64,000 nt of DNA from Diploscapter coronatus (taxonomy: Eukaryota > Nematoda > Chromadorea > Rhabditida > Rhabditidae): NCBI GenBank assembly GCA_964036155.1, contig OZ038422.1, forward strand, positions 67,851,201 to 67,915,200. Direction: 5' to 3'. Positions 1-13,500 of this stretch are shown piece by piece (the first letter of the stretch is position 1; each line of letters opens with the position of its first letter). Under the pieces are notes generated by a model. It did not search any database. It worked only from the letters and a program-made list of their open reading frames with translations, and was not told the DNA's origin. Made by a program: the position numbers and the translations under genes.

Positions 1-99
1 TATATCTACAGTTACTTTGTCGACTTCGTACATTATGAATTAGAAAGAGACTGGATTGTCTAAGACTTTTCTTGTTGGTCTGACTATGGAATCGGTTGC

Positions 100-1047
100 T
101 CAGCTGTCCTCAGGCTTGATGTTGGGGAACATGTCTCCAAGTCCGACCTGCTTGTAGAAGTTGCCGAACATACGGTGATCGCGGGCTGTCATGTGCTGTC
201 TGAAAATAAAATAAGTAAACATCGGAATCTTGTGAAATCACAGGAATGAATCATTGGCGACAAATCCCCGATCATTTTCTAAAGCACAAATCATAAAAGT
301 TGTGCATCATGAATTAGAAATGAAGAATTATATTTTTACAGAATAGAGCATAACTTTGAAATATTGACTTTAAAGGTTCTCTATGACCAAAGCGGTTTTG
401 ATTCTAAAATTCATCCAATTCAACATTCGTCGATTTTCTATTAAGTTTTATAGTGTTATTTTCTGATGTCATAGTTAACAAAAAGGTAAAAATATATCGA
501 GTTCTCTTATGATCCCACAATTATAGCATTTCTTCTAAATTTTATAAGACTATCCACTCATTTTAGGTTCATGAAAATCTATGTTGGCAACAAGTAGTTT
601 CTTTAAATTCTAGAAATAAATTGCTAAATGGGCAACTCATCAGCACACATTTGAAGTCATAAAAGGGGGGAAGAGGAATTTGCTCCTTTTATCTCGCATC
701 AAGTAGTCGGTCATTCACAATATCAGTCCTTTCTGAACCTGGAGTTATGGGAGCAAAGTTTCAGGCATAGTCTACTCCTAACTCCACAATTTCTGCATAT
801 ACATTTTCATACTTTATGCTTGCTTCTCGTCCATCAAGAACACCAAGAACTTCCCACAAAATTGAATAGAATTTTACATTTTCAACAAAAAACAATAAGC
901 ACTCAGAAATGACTACCTTTCGACAGTTTCGAGGTTCCTTCTGTGTTTGTGCCCAGTGTCGAGCACGTTCATGGGGTAGATGATGTAGCAGGCAGCCGCT
1001 ACGAAGCCGATCGTAATCGCTCCCGACCACACCTGCTCGAACCACAT
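100..1047 (-). CDS. NDUFA1: NADH dehydrogenase 1 alpha subcomplex subunit 1 (complex I MWFE subunit)
   Basis: Two exons, complement of 917-1047 and 100-199, give a 76-residue protein, the usual size of this family. It begins MWFEQVW, the motif that names the MWFE subunit, followed by one hydrophobic helix (about residues 8-24) and a basic segment (GHKHRRNLE). The C-terminal half carries the conserved RDHRMFGNFYKQVGL stretch. In the known family this single-pass inner-membrane protein is an accessory subunit of mitochondrial complex I, needed for assembly of the membrane arm. The 717-base intron joins cleanly at Glu-Arg (GT at 915-916, AG at 200-201). A TTTCAG ends 7 bases before the ATG with no exon upstream, so the mRNA is probably spliced-leader trans-spliced. 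Its 5' end faces the alsin gene, whose ATG is 482 bases away, so the two are divergent. Confidence 0.95.
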
Positions 1048-1529
1048 AGCTTGGCTGAAACAAATCAATTTTGAAGCGAATTTCACGATAAACTAAATCG
1101 AATAACGACCGATATCGATTGCCAGTTATTTCGCACACATAATTAACTAATTATCGCTACAAAATAGTTGGATAATTAGCAAAAATTAGGAGGGAAACGA
1201 CCAAAATGTAGGTGTATCGAATAATTTGGTGGGCGGAGTCGAATAGAAGAGGCAGCGGGAAAACTGCAAGTGTTGCGCGCAATTTTTCTATCGAGTAAAG
1301 GAGGTATGAGAACTGGACTTGTTTGCCCTTTTATGATCGATTTTGCTGGATTATTTGCGGTTATTCACTGCAAAAAAGGTTGCTGATTCAACCAGTCGTA
1401 TTTGAGAACTCATCATTTCGGTGACAAACTTTTATTCGATCTTTTTTCGCGATAATTTATAATTATGTTCCGTGAAATTTGATTTTTGGATGTTTTTCCA
1501 GTTTCAGTATTGGCCAACAATTAGATTGG

Positions 1530-4500
1530 ATGCTCGATGACATTCAGCTGGACTCGCTCGAGCGAGTTGCAATCGAATATGGGACGCTGAAAGAGCTGTC
1601 AGGGCCAGTTCAACACAATCAACTTGATTCGGTTAGTTAGTCATTGTTTATTTCTTTCGATTTCATTCCATTTATTATAGAATGCCGAATTTGTGATCGA
1701 TCAAAACGGGTTGCATCTGCTCTGTGATGGCGGCGACAAACTACGCATACAGTTTTTTCTGCAAAGGACCTGTCCAGTTGGCTCAAAATACAATGTGAAC
1801 AGGTCAGAAAGCAAGTGCTCTGGACATTAGAAAATGAGAGGAAAGGGAGTAGAAGAAAGGAGAGAGAGAAAAGATGACAGACAGGCACAAGAGTATTGAA
1901 ATGTGAGAATGCGAAGAGTAATGAGATAGGGAAGGCCGAAAGACTAGAAAATTGTCTTCATTTCAACTTAAATTCAATTTCAAATTTATATTTGAATTGA
2001 GGTGATATAGTGCAATAGTCTTGTTTACAACATAGAATTTTTAGACACGTTTCTGTGATACAATTTGTCGTTTGCACAAATGAAGCATTCGTTCTGGACG
2101 CAAGTGGACTCGCCTATGCATTCGATCGAGAAGAGGCTCAGAAGGCAGAGAAGGAAGGGGACGGAACGATACGTGTCAAAACAAAACTGCTCAACCTGCC
2201 AAAGAGATGCATTAAATTGGTTGCTGGAAAGTTAGTTTTTTCATCTTTAATTTTACTTTAAAAAAACATAAAGAGGTGAATGTACCAATATGAACAAGAA
2301 AACTATTTATATATTTCTCTCTACCTTTTGTGATCTAAACCGGGATCGTGAAGAGCAGGGCAATATGAGAGCAAAACTTTTGAAAAAAACCAAAACCGAA
2401 AGTTTTTGACTTTAAAAATTGAAAGATAGAGTCTGACTAAAAATTTGTTGAAACCAAAACTTTCATTCAGTCTTGACAATTCCGTGAAATTTTAGTATCT
2501 TTTGATTTTTTGATAATCGTCTCATTGATTCAACATCATAATCCAAATTTTCTATATCTTGTCCAATGCAGTTCGAAATGTTCATCTCCAAAATTGTAGG
2601 GAAGAATTTTTATCTTTATCGATTTTTAGTAGAATTTGTCTTGTTTCAGGAGACATTGTCTTGCTCTTGTGGAGAAACACTCGTCAGACTGCGACGAGGA
2701 AGTGTTCAATGAGGATGAGAATCTGTGCGATTGCGAGAAGTGCGTGGAGGAGAGGGATTTCCGCCTGTCTCGATTCATGCTCAAAGACGAATTGGACAGT
2801 GTCAGGGCGGACAGCAAGGAACGATCCACAAGCACTGCCGAGACAAGACCCTCCAAGTTAGAGAAAAGGGGTGGGAAACGCGATTATGAAATCGCACATA
2901 TTGATTGATGAGTGCTTCAGAGACCTACACGAGCCCCACGACTTGTCGATTCTTCTCGTTGAAGCGACATGAACAAATTTTAAAGGCTAATACGGAGCAC
3001 GGTATGAATTTTGTTGCAAAATGCGACCTTATATTATTTCTTAAAAAAAAAAACTTGTCATTCTTTCTAATTTGTTCTCGAATGTTTACTTTTTCAAAAT
3101 TTAGAAATTGGCTTTATATTTTTCAGAAGACATTGCGGAAGATCGGATAGACGAGTCAAGGATGGAAGATGAGCCTGGGGAAATGACTCGCGAGTTGTGG
3201 AGTTTTGGCAAGAACCAGAGTGGTCAGTTGGGACATGGAGATACTGTTGACAGGTAAGTGCAGCCAAATCGAATGTATGCGAGGAATTTTCTCTTCAGAT
3301 TCGAGCCGAAGCAAATCACCTTCTTCCAAGATCACTTCATCATCGATATCGTTTGTGGAGACGAGTACAGCGCTGCATTGTCTTCTGTTGGAGAGGTAAG
3401 ATTTTCCATCTTTTATCGAAACATATCAACTTTTGCCAGGTGTTCCTATGGGGTCGCAACATTGCTCTACAATCAACAGAGTCCATTTGGATGAAGCCTC
3501 ATCTTCTCAAGGCATGCGCCATTTTCTGTTCAATTGTTAATTCCAGCTTTTGCAGGTCGGTGTGGATCTCCACTCTCTGTGTCTAGTCGGTTCCCCCTCG
3601 ACAGTAGCTCTTCTAGTCCTCCTCCCCTCTTCAACGTCTGTCTTCGTCTGCTCGTCTTCTGCACGAATATCGCGACTTTCAACTGCTGATAAGGTAAGCA
3701 TTTTACCTAATGAATGGACTTCAGGCGGACTCTTCATAAAATTGTCTTCGCGAACTACAACCTTCGTTTTTTCCATTTTATAGAATGATTCATTGTTTTT
3801 AGATTAAATCTATCCTCGATACAAGAAAATATTTTTCTTCCCTCTTTCCTCCCACCTTTCTTCCTCAAGATAAAGGCGGCATTCCTTGCTGCTCAACACA
3901 ATTCATCGGATTTTGCTTTTTATTTTTGATTTCTTATTTTTCACTTTTAAAGGTTAATTATCCAAATTTGAGATAGATAAATTGATATTCCATTGCCAGT
4001 CTATTCAGCCGTCTGATTTCTGCCACACTTGGTTTACCACACACACACAATCTACTTGCTAAACATTTCTCGATAGTTTGCCCCATTGGGAAAAAAAAAC
4101 GATTTTTAGAAAAGTGGATATAACTATGATTTCATCATGACGATTTTCAGGGCCAAGTTCCTCTTCGCCTCGACTCCGGTCCCGATTACCTTATTCTGTG
4201 CCGAATCGACCGCACTTGTGTTGCCTCCCGCGTGGCTTTACTCTTCGACCTCTTCAAACACGTCAAACTCCTCAGAGATCTCAGTTTATTCTATCGCTCT
4301 CTTCTAGGTAAGTCAGCCGGGTCGATTGAGAGTATTTGATAAGGCTTTATATGTCGAAAAGTGATGAAGACAATATGAAGTATCAGCGAGTTTTTTACTC
4401 CATTACTCCATACGCATGCTAAAGCCCGTTGGACATTTCTGATAGCGAATGATGCAGTTTAAGATAATCTCAACAACGATATCCCAAAGCAGAAACTGCT

Positions 4501-7500
4501 AGAAGAATTGCACAGATCGGCCTGGAACTGCTTTCATGTATTTAGTTTGTAAGTTCAAAAATTGCATAGAGGAAAATAAACATGAAAGATTTCAGATTGT
4601 CGGCGTTCTTCAATGCCTCAGTCAATTCAGGACTTCTCCCTGGTTCGACTAGTATTGTCAGATTTTTGTCCTCGAATGACTGCGTGAAGTCTGCAATTCG
4701 AATGATCAGAGCCTACTGCAATGTGGAAGCCTTCGGATGTCTCGATGAAAATCAGTTGAGGTGAGACAATCAAATTACGATTATTCAAATTCACATTGTT
4801 ACAATATAAAAATTTGTGACGTTAAACCAAGTATCATCTATGAAGAAAAGAGTTCCAGTCATACTCCTCTCTGATCATGTTGCAAGCTACTCTCGGTTAC
4901 CTTTGGAAGATTTTTGCAGATACCCTCGATTAAATGAACTTGCGAATCGCATTCGACGCGATGCGTCGCTTCAGCGCGTGCGAAAGTGACGGTTTCGATA
5001 CTCGAACTTTCTAAATGGAAAAAAATCCAAAATATTTCTAGAAAATTAGATTCCAAATTAAATTCGGCATATCTGGGAAAGAAAGTTTATAACTTTTGCT
5101 CGCCATTCTAGCTAAAAAAACTCCTATTATCTCGCTGAGAAATGATGAATTTTAGCGAATCCGAACTTCAAGTGATTGATCGCCTAGCGACTCGCTGCTC
5201 CGTGGAGGCGACGAGTGTGGCGTCGAAGCTGAATGCCATTCAGAATGCAGTGCTGCTCTGGCTCGACACTATGGTTGGACTCGCTCAGGTCGGCTTTATT
5301 CCATTCTTTTTCTATTCATTTTAAAATTTTAATTATTATTTATTACTTTTCCATTCTTGTCTAGTCTAGTGATGCGTATTTTTCTGCCCTTGCGAATATT
5401 TATGACAATTCGAATCGATTTCTCCATCCCTGACTGTCTGATTGCTTGATTGATTGTCCATTTCTGTCTCCCTCGCCTTTCTTTCTCTTCCATAATTCCC
5501 CATTTCTTCTCACACATTTGATCCAAATTCAGCATTCAGCAATCGTCACGCGCATTCTACGTCTCTAGCAAATCCGATTTATTATCGAGAAACGTGAAAA
5601 GAGGTGATTGACAATCATAACAAACTGATAAGGACAGCAGAAGATAAGAGAGATAAAGAGTAAAGGGAAAAGGGTTGAGATTCGCGAAAGAAGGCAGAGA
5701 CCCGTGGCGAGAATAAATAAGTACAATGCATGTACAGAGGATGGGAAAAACTTCTGTAAAAGTCACTCATTTTCGGATTCTATTTTTGTATGATGTGAGT
5801 GACCTTTACAAATTGGGTAACAATGATTTCATGGAACCTTTTACAATTGACCGGGCAGAACGTTCATATTACCACTGGATAGCGCGAATATGTACAAGAA
5901 AATTTGAAAATAATTAGATTGAAGAGGCAAATTATTCAACTCGTTATATTTCTTGTGTACAGAAACTTTGTTGACTAAAATTAGGATTGGGATGGATTGC
6001 TCATGGTCTGTAGTTGCGATAACCGAAAGTCTTCCTCATTTCCTGCTGTAATTCATTCGTGCAATCACAGCAAACCGTGCAAATCATTCCGATCGGGTAG
6101 CCCTAAAATTTTATGATTGAAATGATTTTTTTTTTTTTATAAGTGACGATGTGATATGTAGTTTGGAAAATAGTAGTGGAAACGAAATTGGTTTTTTCCG
6201 CGCTTTTCATACTGAAAAAAAACCTTCTCGGTTTTGGTTTAAAATTTAGATTGCATCTTACTTAAAAGCTATCTTTCATTTGAATAGAAGTTGTTGGAAT
6301 TGATTAATTTTGGTCCGACTTTTCTTCTTTCGATTTTCAATCGATGATCTATCAGCATTTTCCCTTGCGCACTAACCTTATTCCCAAGGCAGTCCATGTT
6401 GAGAGGAATGATGGCCTCCGTGCATGCAGAAGCAGAGCGATGAGTGTGAATGGACTGGAGGGAGAACGATCCATCATGGGGCACAGGGCCCTGACAGGTA
6501 GAGACCGAACATCGGGGTGGCGGAATCTGAAGTGGGAGTGGAGATAAATGACACTCGATAAGTAGTGATAGAAATACGTGAGAGGGGGCAGCATCACGAG
6601 ATGCGCAAAGGCTATTTATGGAAAGCAGAAATCACAACACACCCACCTTGTCGAAATCGGCACCTTCTAAATAGACGGAGGCAGGATTAGACACGGCTCG
6701 CTCGCCCTCGTGCAGATTGGGTCGAGGGAGTCGAGGAGGATAGGGCTGAATGGGGACCGGCTCGATGTGCCCGGACATGCGAGGAGGCGTTCCGGGCTGT
6801 TCCATATCTGCCAGTGAAGGGAATTGGATGGGAGGAGGTCGAGGCATTACGAACATAGGTCGTTGGATTTGTGAATATTGACGAATCGGCTTTTGAAATG
6901 GCAATTTCTCCTGCTTCTTCATGTAAATATCGTCTTTACTAGGCATCCAGATAAACGTGTTGAAATCCATTTCTGAATCTATAAAGGATCAAAGCTTATT
7001 TAATTAATTTTAGAATAGTTATCTTCACTTCTAAAATCTCTACTACTTGTCGTAACTTTTCACTAATCTAATTAACGCGGAATATGATAAATTTGGAAAG
7101 AACGTACGTTTTAAAAATTGTGCATTACAGAGGTAGGATAAGGAAGCTAGGGAAATTAACGTGAATAGGAGCATTTTAGTGTCGGAGTAAAGTTGTGAAT
7201 TAGGATGTGAATTGTGAGCTGAACCAGAGTGACTATATAAAGTGAATGGGCGTGGCGAATAGCGAAGAATGTCGAAGAAACGGGGAGAGACGAGAGAAAT
7301 GCAAGACATAAACACCATTCTTTTTCCTTCTTTTTCTCCTCTTTTCTTGATCGTTTTTTTTCTATATTTTTCGGTCTTTCGAATTAGCCAGTCAAACATA
7401 TCAAAGTTGGCTGCTACACAACGTCGCAAAATGAACATATCAATATGCAAGTTATAACGCATCGAATTCGTGTAAAATTGAATTCTATTAATTAAACGTG

Positions 7501-10500
7501 AAAAAGATATGCTGGATAAAATATTGAACCCTCAAACTCACGAACTTGAAGCGAATAGGGAGTTTCGAAATATTGGTACTCTGTACGAAATTATGGAACG
7601 ACCCAATAAATCACATCGTAATTGCAAATAAAAAGGCAAAAGATCACTGAAAATGGGGCAAGCGATGTGGCAGCAGTTTCAATTAATGGTCTTTCCGAAA
7701 AAAGCGAACGTCTATCGCTATTTTGCACTTTGTAGATCTTTACCATTTTCAAGATCTGTAAAATTTCCTAAGAACGAAGAACGGTAGCCAAATTGAAATC
7801 ATCATTCCAGAAAAAATCTTATCATTGCATTAACTTTACTCAAAGAAAGAAAAACTTGGCGCGTAACCGATTTTCATCAAAGTTCCTTACCCCAGCCCCG
7901 AAACTTCTGGCACTAAATTATTTTTTCCCGTTCTTAAATACCTTACCTAAACTCGATACTTCTTTTAAAATTCTGGTTTATTGTTAATTTCTGATCAATC
8001 TTTCTTACAAGTTTTGGCTTAGTTCAGAATAACGGTTGCTTTAGAAAGAAAATCTAACTTTAAAATCAAGGTTTCCGTTTACTTTGCATAGCATCGAAAC
8101 GAAATGTGGAATTGCTTCTGGAATGCTATTGGATAGTTTTGACAGTCGAAATTGAATTTCTAAAGAATAGCCAATTAAAATGAAAACATATTACTTCACT
8201 CTGGCAATAAATAGATTTGATGCAGAAATTTAGCAAATTGTCATTTGTTGAAATCTCGACTTTCCTGCAATAGTTGATCGAAATTCGTCTGCAGGCAAAT
8301 TAGTCTGTCCTGCTTTGTCGCTTTGTCAGTTTCAGCAGTTCGGTTTCAGTCTTCTTCCCCCAGGCGTCAGTCGGTCGATCGAATCGTCGAACGGCGTTCG
8401 TTCTGATTGAATTCAATCGGATTGACTTAATTCGCCTCTTCAGTCTCCTCTGCAACTGTTCAATCCAATCAGATTACTGCTTTTTGAGGTCGTCAACACA
8501 TTTCAATTAGCAGAGAGGACTAAATTTGAGTCGAATCTGAGGGAATCTTGGGGAATACTGTAAAAAGGAATGCGTTCGGTAAACACAAAAATGGCTAGAC
8601 CACTTTTTGTTAATGGCTTTTTTCAGATGAAGAAAAAACATTTGCGAAAACAACCATGTAAGAAAAAATCGCTATGATTGAATTTCTCGAATTTAGAAAA
8701 AATCAGAAAATGCTGTTAAATTCTCGTTTTGACTTAGGGAGTCTCAGTTTATTAATCGTGAGTAAATTCAATCTGACAATGCGCATTATGTCGGGTAGTG
8801 TTGGATTCGCGGTTGAATTCGTGAGTTTGATCGTCCCTGCGATCTGTCTAATCGGTCTGCTACTTGTCGCCTTTTCACTTATCACCGATCTGTTGTTTTG
8901 GTATAGGTGCGGTTACGTGGCGTCTCGCTGATGGATGGCAACCGATAGCCGATTCGCTGCTATTTTCGTCGATTTTCCCGCATTCCTCTCGTTTTTCTCT
9001 GATAATCTCTCGAGAATTCCTCGATTACCTCTCTCTCTGTGCTTCGAGAATTCGAATCACCTAGATATCAGTCTGGGTGGTTTGCTCAAATCAGTCATTT
9101 TTATCCTTTTGTTTGATATTTCCATTGTCAACACATCAGCCAATTCAATCATTTTCAATGAAAATAGCGTAGGAGATTGATCGAGTCGCTAATTTGTTTC
9201 ATCGAAAAGATGTGACAAATTTCATCTTCATTCTTGATAAATAAATAGCGAAATACGTGATGCAGAAGATCAAAGAATAGTTACTTTCCCAAGATTCTTG
9301 AAGATTATTCGATTTGAATACAACTTTCCGTTTGAGTGTGCGGGAAATGGTTCTACGTTCAGAATTGTTAACCTTCAAACTTTAAAAGTCAAAGATTCAA
9401 GAAATTTGTTGAATTTACTTTGATACATATAGATCAAATACAGGCCTAATCTATCAACAAATTTGGTCAATTATCTCGATGTTGTAAAGATCAAATTTCG
9501 CTTTGCCGGACTAGTGTAACAGTAAAAATGCCGAATTCAGTGATGCGCGTTTCAGAACTTGTTGATAAACAGGCTGAACAAGGATGTAACGAAATAGTTT
9601 TCGAATATTAGACAATTTAATTTAAAAAAAAAAAAACTAAAAGGATAATTTATTCACTAATATGAAGAGTTGAGACGACGGGCATTTCCACCCATAAATA
9701 AGCACGATGTCTCCAAATGTTTGAAGTTTTTTTTTTTTTCATAAATGTATATTTCCTTTTCATTGTTTTAGAAAAAAAATACTCAGTCCAGAATTACTTG
9801 TCAAATACTGTTAGAAAAGGTTTGATCAAGTTTCATTAAAATTAAACACTTCATCTTATTTATAAAATAAGTGTTCGTTCTTTCGACTCATTTCACCATT
9901 TTTGCCTCTGATCTTTCAATTTCTTCTATCGAATTGCAGTTTTTCTCCCAAATTGTCTCGGAATCATCGGAATGCGTAAAATCTCCCTTTTCTTCTTCTA
10001 TTCTTCCCTCGCCTTCCTTATTGCCTTGCGCCCTGTGTCCGATACTTTTACGTCCACCGTCTTTACCTTACGATTCTTCTAATCTCACATAAATGCCTCT
10101 AACCCTAAATTGAAACGCGGAAAAAGAATGGAAATTCTCCAAGGTTGCTAAATTGCAAAGACCGTAGCAACGATTATAGAAGAAAAATAACTTTAAGAAA
10201 TTGATGAAATGAACTAAACACAATCAGAACAATAAAATTAGATTGATTGAATTTCAGGATATTCGTGCTTTCGACAAATTTCTGCAATCAGCTCAGAAGG
10301 AGATTTCTTATTCGAAGAGATTGCTCGAAAATGCTGCTGTCACGAGGAGATTCTGGTCAAGGGTAACTAACATTTTCGTAAACATTGCAAAAAAAAATGA
10401 GGATTAGTTCGAGTTTCTATAATCTCACAGCATTGGTAGATAGTCATAAATTGTTTGCAAAATTGCATCTTCACCATGCAACATGCTATACTTCTATGAA

Positions 10501-13500
10501 AATAATTCATATTGTCGATGCCTCGCAAATTTGTCAAAATAAAAAGTTCTTCGTCGAAGAATTAACAGACACAGGGCGAGCTGTTATTTTAACAAATTGC
10601 GATACAGCCAATATCGCGGGTTTCACAAATTATTCGATTTTTATCAAACTCATCAATTTGCAGGATTCCGATTCCGTCTACAAACAAGTTAGTCGAATTT
10701 TGCTTGGAGTTTATGAAATTGGTGGTACTGTGCGAAAGGTCACTTCATGTAAGTTGATAATATGAAGTTATTGAAATAATGGTTTTTTTCAGTTGGAACG
10801 CAGACAGCTCGAAGTTGGATCGGCGGTATGCACACCAAGGACAAAATCCTCCTCTTCAATGATGTCGCCGTTTTCGAAGAGGTACTTTGGTCGTTCAGAC
10901 CATAATGGGATTAACATTCCTCTCAATTGAAAGAATAACTGGGAAAAAGAATTTGATTGCAGAAACGATCCACAATCACTGTCCCAATCGATCTGATTTG
11001 GATACAGAAGGAGAGGGAACAAGAATCGAGGGAATGGAAGATTGCCACTCCTGAGAAGGACTTTACTGCGCAGTTCGATGATCAGGTCAGCAAAGGAAAA
11101 TAATAAATTAAAAATTGCAAACGAAAGCAATGAATACTTGAAATTTAATGTACAATTATTTCGAATTTGTTCGCTGATAACTGATCCCACAGACAGTTAA
11201 GTATCATGAAACGCTTGCATAATTTCATTTTGAGGGTAATTTTTACTAACTTGTTCTGACTAAAATATATTAGATTTTCTGCAATTTGAACGGAATTTTA
11301 TTACTTTTAAGTAAGTTGCTAAAAGACAACAAAAAATCAGTCAGTTTTAGCTTGGAGAGGATTTTACACGTGACTGTCAAGTGTGGAGGAAAGCAAATGG
11401 ACAGGATGAGCAGAAGAGAACTGGGATTTATGCATTTTCTGCAAGCTGCACTCAGGAGAATTTGCGAGGAGCTGAATATGACGGGGAGTGGGTGAATGGC
11501 AGGATCGAAGGGAGGTATGCTCGACAATTTTTAACTGATCTTTTAAAACTATTTCTTGCAGAGGCCGATTGAAACTTGCCGATGGTAGTGTTTTCACTGG
11601 AATCTTCGCCAAAGGGAGACTAAATGGGTATGAGCGTTGAATGCTTTTTTTCTTTGATGATAAAATGATTTCAGACTTGGCACATATCAAAAATCCATCA
11701 ATAATTTCTCCTCCACCTTCTACGATGATCAACAGAGTAGCGAAAGATATGACCAGATTCGGGGAGTTTTCGAAAATGGAGTTCTGAAGGGACTAACTGA
11801 AATCAGGTAAATTATTGTATTTGCCGTTATTTTTCTACTTGTTCAGATATGCAAACGGTGACATCTACGAGGGCTATACAGTGGATTTCGTGCCGCACGG
11901 TCTTGGAGTGATGAGGAGCAGCGAGGACTGCACTTGCATGGGGGAGTTCAAGAGTGGAAAGCCAGATGGATATGTAGTTATTGAGACTACCAGTTAGACA
12001 TTTTTCTTTAATTTTACGTATTTTTCGAATTCAGAAAGCAAATATTTCGGAATGTGCAGCAAAGGAACGAGAAATGGCTGGGGAACTCTGGCGGAAATTG
12101 ATGGAACCGTGAAGGAAGGTGATTGGACTGATGGAGATATTACAGTAAGTGAATTCTTACATTGTAGCTTGTAAGGAAGTAGATACTGCGTACTCTTTGC
12201 AGCTCACTTTCGCACATACACACCCCGCCTTTCTTTCCTTCTCTGCTCTCTTTATTAACTTTTTCGTCCTTCCAAAGCACATTTTATTTCATAGAGGTCG
12301 AGCCTAGGAGAAGAGCTGCAAAATGTATGCAGTGTCTACCTCCTCACAAGCCATAACACCATTGAACGAGATTTTTAGCGAATTATTTTTATTAGTCTCA
12401 AGATTTTCGTGAATGCTTTCTTGCATAATCATAAGCTACTCGGTGTTACGTGAACATTTATTACAGAAAAGCCATGTTCATGGGAAACTGCAAAATTAAT
12501 AGCTAAAACAACAAATTAGATACAATTAGAGCCATTTTTTCAGAATGGTAAATTACTGTTTCCAAGTCATCTGGACGGTGGTAGTGCATTTGAATATGAA
12601 GGACAAATTGCCAAGGAACCTAGCGAATTATGCAAGGTTCGAGAAAGGCTTGACAAAAGCGATTTTTCAATTCGATTTTCAGGGCTCTCTGCGAGTTTCC
12701 CCCTCTGTTCTTCTTGTCGGGTCATTTTCTGGCGATTTCCAACGAGGCTCCATTCGAATCGTCGATGCGACGATTCAATCGAGTATAATCCAGTCGCCTG
12801 TTCACGCTATGCTCAATGGGTTGGTTTATATTTTTATTGTACAAGTGAAGCTCAAATGCTATTTCATCATCCTCAGATTGCAGTCGTGGATTCATAATTT
12901 TCGTTAAATTTTTTTCATGCACATAATGACTTACTACATTTTCAATTTTTTTTATTTGCAATTGCATAACTCTGTTCAGAACGAAGGATCATTTTCTCTT
13001 GGAAGCAGACGACAGAGTGTCCTGTCGATGGGAAGCCCTGTTCGACTTATTCAAACTGGAGGAACTCGGCTGCAGCAGTCAATTCGAGACTTCCACTGCG
13101 GTTATTTGGGGCAACATTGTCAGCCATTACATCGAACGAAAGTGAGAGCGTTTAGAAATTGAATATTTTAAATTGATAGTTTAGAGAATCGGCTCCTGTT
13201 CTGCAAAAGATTCCAGAATACAACAATGAATGGAGCAAGGAGTACTATAAAATGGTGGCTGGATATTGGGAAGCGGTAAGAATTCCATCAACATAGTTTT
13301 TTTCTTATCGAAAATTGCAATTTTGAAGTGAAACGAGATTATCGTTGATTAATGATTGGAAAGAAATGAACTTGAAAAAATCCAGGCAATATCTGATGAT
13401 CTTCATCTGTTATCTCGTTTGTTCAATGGTCTCTGCGACATTTTCATCAACTCCTACAGCAATATTGGGACAGTCTCTGCTCTCCAAATGCAAGCAGCTC

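Noticed and set aside
8674..8931. Plus-strand ORF with a hydrophobic stretch inside alsin intron 14
   Set aside because: The hydrophobic run is short, there is no convincing start context, poly(A) signal, splice partner or homology, and base composition matches the intron.
10385..10765. 126-codon ORF overlapping an alsin exon
   Set aside because: Only the last part (10664-10748) is the true exon; the rest is intron 15 that happens to be open in the same frame. Phase, the TTTGCAG acceptor and the preceding exon support the short exon.
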